Source: Rhodospirillales bacterium (GTDB taxonomy: Bacteria > Pseudomonadota > Alphaproteobacteria > Rhodospirillales > Defluviicoccaceae). From it: DNA of 64,000 nt. Below are positions 58,975-64,000 of the stretch, piece by piece; positions within the stretch are counted from its first letter, which is position 1; every line of letters begins with the position of its first letter. The stretch is taken from assembly GCA_016710335.1 (NCBI GenBank), contig JADJXQ010000002.1, forward strand, positions 186,001 to 250,000, in the 5' to 3' direction. The notes below the pieces were generated by a model that was given only the letters and a program-made list of their open reading frames with translations, was not told the DNA's origin and did not search any database. The position numbers and the translations under genes are program-made.

Positions 58975-60054
58975 TCAGATGAGCGAAGCGAGTAGGTCGG
59001 GTGGCATGTCCTGCGCGATGACTGCCAGACAATCGCCCCGCTGAATCAAGCCTGGCGCATGGCGGCAGAACACCATCCCAGCGGTCTTGGCGGCATACTC
59101 TGCGGGGGGGCGCTCCAGGTCTTCGTAGTCGTAGATCCGTGCCAGCACATCGCCTGCCGCCACTTCGTCGCCGAGATCGACGATCATCTCGAGGATACCG
59201 GCGTGGGCGACGATGGTGAAGCCCGCGGCGTCAGGCGTGTGCATCAGCCTGGTCTGCTTACTTAAGTCCGCGAAACCCGCCAGTACCCCGAAATGCCGGA
59301 GCAGCTTATAGACGCCGCGTTCGGCAATGCCGACCGAAGTCGCCGATGACGTTCCGATCCCTCCCAGTTCGGTGGAAATAAAGATCTTGCCCATCTCTTC
59401 GACGGCCGTATCCAGCATGCCCTGGGTGTCAAGCTCACGGAGGATCATGCCGATGGGGGCACCGAAACTCTTCAGCGCGGCAAACGTCCGAACCATGAGC
59501 TCCGGGTCATCCAGGTGGTGCATGACCACGCTGGGCAGATAGTTGAGGGTCTTGCCGCCGGCGTGGAGATCGACGACGGCATCGGCGAGAGGAAGGATGC
59601 TCCGGTAGACGAAATCGGCGATCAGATCGGTGATCGTGCCCTCCGGATTGCCCGGGAACACGCGGTTCATGTTGCGGCCGTCTATGGGCGACAGCCGGGT
59701 GGCGGTGCGCACCGCCGGCAGATTGAGGCAGGGGATGATTATGACCCGCCCGCTAACATCGGCGGCAGAAAGGCTTTTGGCGAGCTTGATCAGGGCGATC
59801 GGCCCTTCATACTCGTCGCCGTGCGATCCGCCGATGAACAGGGCCGTCGGACCCTCGCCGTTCTTCACGCAGACGATGGGGATCTGCAGCGATCCCCACG
59901 CACTGTCGTTGCGGGAGTGCGGAACGGTCATGAAGCCAGCCTGCCGGCCATTGGCTTCAAAATCGACCGTGCACGAGACCCGGCTCGGCGTGTTGGAGCG
60001 TTGGGCGGAAAACGCGGCGGCCACCACCGCCGCACCTCCGGATACCTTCTCCAT
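58975..60054 (-). CDS. doeB: N-acetyl-diaminobutyrate deacetylase, succinylglutamate desuccinylase family
   Basis: This is a zinc deacylase of 359 residues. Ligands are in IGGSHGDEYEGPIALI (His and Glu) and ADAVVDLHAGGKTLNYLP (His). The catalytic Glu is in MGKIFISTELGGIGTSSATS. The C-terminal barrel is GILEMIVDLGDEVAAGDVLA. In ectoine breakdown DoeB/EutE removes the acetyl group from N-acetyl-L-2,4-diaminobutyrate. Its partner, the ectoine hydrolase DoeA, is not in the window. It lies 36 nt downstream of uehA. Confidence 0.86.
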   Translation of the reverse strand: MEKVSGGAAVVAAAFSAQRSNTPSRVSCTVDFEANGRQAGFMTVPHSRNDSAWGSLQIPIVCVKNGEGPTALFIGGSHGDEYEGPIALIKLAKSLSAADVSGRVIIIPCLNLPAVRTATRLSPIDGRNMNRVFPGNPEGTITDLIADFVYRSILPLADAVVDLHAGGKTLNYLPSVVMHHLDDPELMVRTFAALKSFGAPIGMILRELDTQGMLDTAVEEMGKIFISTELGGIGTSSATSVGIAERGVYKLLRHFGVLAGFADLSKQTRLMHTPDAAGFTIVAHAGILEMIVDLGDEVAAGDVLARIYDYEDLERPPAEYAAKTAGMVFCRHAPGLIQRGDCLAVIAQDMPPDLLASLI

Positions 60055-60090
60055 GGATGAATCAACCTCGGACCAGGTTACCCGCGGTAC

Positions 60091-61143
60091 TCAGTTACCC
60101 TGCACCTTCTGCTCGGCGTCCTTGATTTCGGACTCCAGCTTTTCCAGCACGTCTTTGCCGTCTGCGCCGGCCATTTCGACGAACTTCTTTCGGGCTTCCA
60201 TGCTTGCTTCCTTGAAGACGGCGCGTTCGTCCTCGGTGAGCTCGATCATCTTGAGGTCGGGCTTGGCCTCCTTGATCTTTTCCAGACGCTTGGCGTTGTA
60301 CTCCTCCTGGACGTCGTAGATGTAATCATTGAGGTCGGCGATCACGCCATCGAGCATCTTCCGGCGGTCATCGCCCAGGTCGGCCGCATACCAGTCGGCG
60401 TTGGTCACGACGGTAGTCGTGAACTGCTGCTGACCCGCCCAAATCATGTAGTCCTGCACCTCGTAGAACTTCATCTCCTCAATGGCGAAGATCGGGTTGA
60501 CTTGGCCGTCGATCGACTTGAGCTGCAGGCCGCCATAGACCTCGCCGTATGGCATCGGCGTTGGGCTGGCGCCGAAGGATTCATAGGCCGCAACCAGCAT
60601 CGGCGATACCATGGTGCGCATCTTGAAGCCGTCGAAGTCCTCCGGCGAGCGGATCTCCTTGTTGGCGGTCCACACCATCTCCCCTTCGGGGTACATGGTC
60701 AGCAGCTTCAGGCCCTTCTCTTCGAACTTCTCGCCGAGTTCCCCATAAATGGTTTCGCTCTCTGTCAGCACCTTCTTGTTCGCTTCATTGTTCTGCGAGA
60801 GAAGGTACGGGACAGAAAAAACCTGAATCTCAGTAACCATGGTGCCGAGGTGCCCTGGCGAAGCGTTGGCGAACTGGATCGCGCCTTGCGTCACCAGTTC
60901 GGTCAGATCGGCTGAAGTGCCAAGCGTGCCGTACGGATAGACGGTTACGTCGACCTCGCCGCTGGAGCGTTCCTCTACCAGTCGCTTGAACTCCTGCGCG
61001 TACTCGTCCTGGACGCTGCCAGTGATCTCCTCAATTGCGAACTTCCATTCCTCTGCCTGCGCCGGTGCAACGACGGCGGCCAGCGCGACCACGGATGCGG
61101 CGGCGCAGGCGCCGAAAAAGGTTCGGTGCCGAGGTCTGCTCAT
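60091..61143 (-). CDS. uehA: Ectoine/5-hydroxyectoine TRAP binding protein
   Basis: This is a periplasmic binding protein of about 350 residues with a signal peptide (SRPRHRTFFGACAAASVVAL, cleavage after AQA). The pattern closely follows TeaA/UehA of ectoine TRAP transporters: EITGSVQDEYAQEF, LLTMYPEGEMVWTANKEIRS, FKMRTMVSPMLVAAYESFGA and PMPYGEVYGGLQLKSIDGQ. It would capture ectoine or hydroxyectoine in the periplasm. It is on the minus strand, while its permease partners uehB and uehC are on the plus strand beyond enuR. This split is unusual. Confidence 0.88.
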   Translation of the reverse strand: MSRPRHRTFFGACAAASVVALAAVVAPAQAEEWKFAIEEITGSVQDEYAQEFKRLVEERSSGEVDVTVYPYGTLGTSADLTELVTQGAIQFANASPGHLGTMVTEIQVFSVPYLLSQNNEANKKVLTESETIYGELGEKFEEKGLKLLTMYPEGEMVWTANKEIRSPEDFDGFKMRTMVSPMLVAAYESFGASPTPMPYGEVYGGLQLKSIDGQVNPIFAIEEMKFYEVQDYMIWAGQQQFTTTVVTNADWYAADLGDDRRKMLDGVIADLNDYIYDVQEEYNAKRLEKIKEAKPDLKMIELTEDERAVFKEASMEARKKFVEMAGADGKDVLEKLESEIKDAEQKVQGN

Positions 61144-61225
61144 ATCCTCATCTCCCTCGTCCTTGTTGGTGCAAACCGGGTCGGAGCTGGACGGGTCCGC
61201 AGGCATCCGCGCCGAAGGACCACCG

Positions 61226-61300
61226 CATATTGCACCTCCGATCCGTCTCGCCTCGCTCAATCAATTCAGCCTATAGTGCGAATGAAGTGGGTGCAATATG
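61226..61300. promoter_or_regulatory. Inverted-repeat operator between uehA and enuR
   Basis: CATATTGCACC (61226-61236) and GGTGCAATATG (61290-61300) are perfect 11-bp inverted copies separated by 53 nt. They lie in the 196-bp region between the divergent uehA and enuR genes. Such paired sites are a natural place for a dimeric MocR-type regulator to bridge and control both directions. Confidence 0.6.
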
Positions 61301-61339
61301 GCAGTTGATCCCAGGCAATTGAACCATACCAATCGAACC

Positions 61340-62731
61340 ATGACCAAGTGGCTGCCACGGCCGGACCAGGATGCGCGCCCGAGGTATCTGGCGCTTGCCA
61401 ACGCCATCGCGGCGGACATCGGCGCGGGACGACTGCTTTTTTCCGCCAAGCTCCCCACCCAGAGAGAACTGGCGCATGCCCTCGGACTCAGCGTCCATAC
61501 CGTCAGCAGTGCTTACGCCGAGTTGGAGCGGCGCGGGCTCATCGCCGGCGAGGTCGGCCGCGGCACTTACGTCACCTTCCGCTCCGACCACGGCGAGCCA
61601 CGCTTTATTCTCGGTCGCCGCGAGAAGGAAATCATCGATCTGTCGATTCTGCGGCCGGCGATCGGCGCCATTCATTCCGATCGTATTGCGGCTGCACTTG
61701 CCGAGATCGCCGGTAGTGGCGACCACGCCGCGATGCTCGCCTGCCGCCCAATTTCCGGCTTCGACAGCCATCGTGTCGCCGGTGCCCATTGGCTCAATCT
61801 TCACGGCCACGACGTGGCTCCCGAGCAGGTGATGATCGTCAACGGCTGTGCCCACGGGATCCTCGTCGCGCTGGCAACCCTGACCAAGCCGGGCGATATC
61901 GTCGCGACCGAAGCGCTCACCGACCACGGACTCATCGCTCTTGCCAGCGTCCTCCATTTCCGGCTGCGCGAGATCGACTTTGATACGGACGGGTTGCGTC
62001 CCGATGCGTTCGAGCGCGCGTGCCGCCAGGGCAGCGTGAAGGTGCTGGTCGTGACCCCGAACTACTCAAATCCGACGGCGACACTGATGCCGGAGGACCG
62101 GCGGCGCCAGATCGCCGAAATCGCCCAACGGTATGATGTAACAATCGTTGAGGACGACGTGTTCCTGCCGCTGCTGCCGGAACAGATGCCGCCGCTGGCC
62201 GCTTTCGACCGAAAGCGGGCCTGCTATATCACGAGCTTGACGAAGAGCCTGGTTTCCGGCCTCCGGGTCGGCTACCTCGTCGCGCCGGAGATGATGATGC
62301 CCAGGTTGGAGACGCGGCTGCGCGCAAGTTCCTGGATGGCGACACCATTGGTGAGCGAAATCGCGGCCCGCTGGATCATGGATGGCACTGCCCGATTGCT
62401 GGCGGACTGGCAGCGCGAGGAACTGGCGGCACGCGGTGCCATTCTCCGCGAACATCTCGCCGATCACCTCTACTGCGCACCTCCCGGCGCTCCGCACGCG
62501 TTTCTCGATCTGCCGCCGGCGTGGCGCCCGGCCAACTTCGCTACCCACGCCCGCTTGGCCGGCGTCGCGGTGACGCCCGCCGAACCGTTCGTCGTCGGGG
62601 AGAACCCCGAGCCGCAGGCAATCAGGGTCACGCTCGGCGCCGCCACATCGCGGCGGCAATTGAGCACCGGGCTAGAGCGACTGGCGACCTTGTTCGCGGA
62701 GGAGCCGGAACCGGCCTATATCAACGTTTGA
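61340..62731 (+). CDS. enuR: MocR-type (GntR-aminotransferase) regulator of ectoine use
   Basis: This regulator of about 463 residues joins a GntR helix-turn-helix (LFSAKLPTQRELAHALGLSV, then HTVSSAYAELERRGLIAGEV) to a PLP-dependent aminotransferase-fold domain. The PLP lysine is in ITSLTKSLVSGLRVGYLVAP. With the ATG at 61340 this Lys is residue 302, which from memory is the number reported for Ruegeria EnuR. An upstream ATG at 61298 is also in frame, and neither has a strong ribosome binding site. EnuR represses ectoine uptake and catabolic genes until catabolites such as N-acetyl-diaminobutyrate bind. It is divergent from uehA and followed by uehBC. Confidence 0.87.
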   Translation: MTKWLPRPDQDARPRYLALANAIAADIGAGRLLFSAKLPTQRELAHALGLSVHTVSSAYAELERRGLIAGEVGRGTYVTFRSDHGEPRFILGRREKEIIDLSILRPAIGAIHSDRIAAALAEIAGSGDHAAMLACRPISGFDSHRVAGAHWLNLHGHDVAPEQVMIVNGCAHGILVALATLTKPGDIVATEALTDHGLIALASVLHFRLREIDFDTDGLRPDAFERACRQGSVKVLVVTPNYSNPTATLMPEDRRRQIAEIAQRYDVTIVEDDVFLPLLPEQMPPLAAFDRKRACYITSLTKSLVSGLRVGYLVAPEMMMPRLETRLRASSWMATPLVSEIAARWIMDGTARLLADWQREELAARGAILREHLADHLYCAPPGAPHAFLDLPPAWRPANFATHARLAGVAVTPAEPFVVGENPEPQAIRVTLGAATSRRQLSTGLERLATLFAEEPEPAYINV

Positions 62732-62875
62732 CTCGATACCCCGCCCCCTCCCGCAAATTGAACCGCGACGATTCTGCGATTGACATGCCCCGCGCAGGCG
62801 GCAACGATTTCCGCAACAGGGAGAGACTGGCGCCGCAAGCAAAAATCCAGGCGCGGGTTCGAAGGATCCGTCACC

Positions 62876-63517
62876 ATGAATGAAGGCCGAACGGACGAAA
62901 GCCGATCAGCCGCCGGGGCCGGCAACGCCGCCGTTCGCTTCCTGGCGGGGGTCGACGCCCTCGTCGCCCGGTTCGAAACCATCGTCCTTGCTTACGGCGT
63001 GCTGCTGATGGCCGCCAACTCCATCGCCAACGTCGCCGGGCGGTTCCTGTTTTCCCAAAGCATTTATTTCTCGGAGGAACTGAACCAGTTTCTTATCGTG
63101 CTGATCACTTTCGTTGGCATAGGCTATGCGGCGCGCAAAGGGCGGCACATCCGCATGTCGGCGGTCTACGACCAGCTCAACGACCGTAACCGCAAGATCC
63201 TGATGATCGTCATCGCCGTCGTGACGTCGGTGATCATGTTCGTCCTCGCCTACTATTCTTACGTATATGTCTCCCGCGTCGCGCGGCTCGGCAAGGTAAC
63301 GCCGGCTCTGCAGGTGCCGCTTTACCTGACGTACATCTGGGTGCCGATCGGCTTCGCTATCACAGGCCTGCAGTATGCCCTGACCGTGGTGAGCAACCTT
63401 CGCCACTCGGACGTGTACATCTCCTACGAGGAAATCGACTCCTACGACGAGAGTCATCAGGAGATGGAAGCCGGCCAAGGCGGCGGGACGTCCGCCGGAC
63501 CGGAGTCACGGGGGTGA
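62876..63517 (+). CDS. uehB: TRAP small permease (UehB/TeaB type)
   Basis: This is a four-helix membrane subunit of about 213 residues. It contains VLLMAANSIANVAGRFLFSQ, then FSEELNQFLIVLITFVGIGY and AARKGRHIRMSAVYDQL, the classic small-subunit loop, and ends with a charged cytoplasmic tail. The ATG at 62876 follows GAAGGAT. It pairs with the large permease gene that starts 76 nt later. Together with uehA it should form the ectoine/hydroxyectoine importer. Confidence 0.85.
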   Translation: MNEGRTDESRSAAGAGNAAVRFLAGVDALVARFETIVLAYGVLLMAANSIANVAGRFLFSQSIYFSEELNQFLIVLITFVGIGYAARKGRHIRMSAVYDQLNDRNRKILMIVIAVVTSVIMFVLAYYSYVYVSRVARLGKVTPALQVPLYLTYIWVPIGFAITGLQYALTVVSNLRHSDVYISYEEIDSYDESHQEMEAGQGGGTSAGPESRG

Positions 63518-63593
63518 AATCCGCGGCAACGGCAGTGGCGAGAACACCGCGTATCACGGCGATGGCGATGTTGAACTCCAAGGAGACCGCCGC

Positions 63594-64000
63594 ATGACCG
63601 AAGCGCTGGTTGGGACGATGATCGTGCTGCTGCTCCTTGGCTTTCCAATGATGATCCCGCTCATCGCCGCTACTCTGGTCGGATTCTTTATATTTTTCAG
63701 TGGCATGAAACCGGAAATCATCATCCAGCAGATGATCGGCGGGGTAAAGCCGGTCGCGCTGATTGCGGTGCCAATGTTCATCTTCGCTGCCGATATCGTC
63801 ACCAAGGGGCAGGCCGCGGAGCGCCTGCTTGACGTGGTCATGCGCTTCGTCGGGCACGTGAAGGGGGGACTCGCCATCACGACCGCCGCCACATGCACCG
63901 TCTTCGGCGCGGTCTCCGGCTCCACGCAGGCGACTGTCGTCGCGATCGGGAGCCCGTTGCGCCCGAAACTCCTGGAAGCCGGGTACAAGGACTCGTTCGT
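63594..64000 (+). CDS. uehC: TRAP large permease (UehC/TeaC type), cut by the window end
   Basis: The N-terminal about 135 residues of a DctM-type large permease are present. They include VLLLLGFPMMIPLIAATLVG, then LIAVPMFIFAADIVTKGQAA and the VKGGLAITTAATCTVFGAVS segment. An AAGGAG site precedes the ATG. The gene continues beyond base 64000, so its end and any catabolic genes after it cannot be seen. Confidence 0.88.
   Translation, partial: MTEALVGTMIVLLLLGFPMMIPLIAATLVGFFIFFSGMKPEIIIQQMIGGVKPVALIAVPMFIFAADIVTKGQAAERLLDVVMRFVGHVKGGLAITTAATCTVFGAVSGSTQATVVAIGSPLRPKLLEAGYKDSF

Noticed and set aside
1..64000. CRISPR arrays, insertion sequences, integrases, tRNA and rRNA genes
   Set aside because: No regularly spaced direct repeats, transposase or integrase motifs, or RNA-gene structures were seen when reading the window; a covariance-model scan would be needed to be certain about tRNAs.

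Overview
The window is a 64 kb piece of a GC-rich genome. It looks like an alphaproteobacterium, possibly of the Rhodospirillales, although no rRNA or marker phylogeny is available. The reasons are two TRAP-transporter regions, a UehABC/EnuR/Doe-type ectoine catabolic locus, GGAAC-N16/17-CGTT promoter elements like those of the EcfG general-stress sigma factor, trpGDC order, and tightly ATGA- or GTGA-overlapped operons. I see no rRNA or tRNA gene, CRISPR array, integrase or insertion sequence.

Layout. (1) 0.4-7.9 kb, minus strand: a dctPQM TRAP uptake system with a 4HBT thioesterase, a benzoate-CoA-ligase-like enzyme and an acyl-CoA synthetase/GNAT fusion that has lost most of its ATP-grasp core. 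(2) 8.0-11.7 kb: a molybdopterin-binding/cytidylyltransferase fusion, NnrS and a CbiX-type chelatase. (3) 11.7-21.5 kb, minus strand: an eight-gene, end-overlapping operon for an uncharacterised oligosaccharide (epimerase, glycoside hydrolase-epimerase fusion, B12-binding radical SAM protein, four glycosyltransferases and a D-Ala-D-Ala-ligase-like ATP-grasp enzyme). (4) 21.7-35.1 kb: a stress-type region with ferritin-like proteins, SodC, OsmC, an MBL-rhodanese, SDRs, an orphan sensory-rhodopsin transducer, a ThDP oxidase and an aldehyde dehydrogenase, with two gene remnants among them. (5) alaS, then an orphan PrtD-like ABC exporter.

(6) 40.4-45.3 kb, plus strand: the most novel locus. A 67-residue peptide has a classic double-glycine leader and a Cys-containing, Gly-rich, Lys-Ser-repeat core. 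It is followed by a ParB/sulfiredoxin-like protein, a HlyD-type adaptor and a peptidase-C39 ABC transporter with visible catalytic residues. This reads as a peptide maturation and export system with an unusual cargo. (7) 45.5-51.8 kb, minus strand: two unknown small proteins, one with an apparently sequestered ribosome binding site, then a zinc-ribbon/SPFH/TelA/XpaC/small membrane protein/BON-LysM cluster. (8) 52-54.4 kb: trpGDC, followed by a gene-free stretch with large inverted repeats and a plus-strand terminator with no obvious gene in front of it.

(9) 55.2-64 kb: an ectoine/5-hydroxyectoine uptake and catabolism locus. doeD, doeC, an AsnC-type regulator, doeB and uehA run leftward; the MocR-type regulator enuR with uehB and uehC runs rightward. 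The divergent 196-bp intergenic region contains a perfect 11-bp inverted repeat.

Three genes (a glycosyltransferase, sodC and an NDUFA9-like gene) are each broken by one small indel, two of them in a base run or dinucleotide repeat. They are otherwise well conserved, so sequencing or assembly error must be excluded before calling them pseudogenes.
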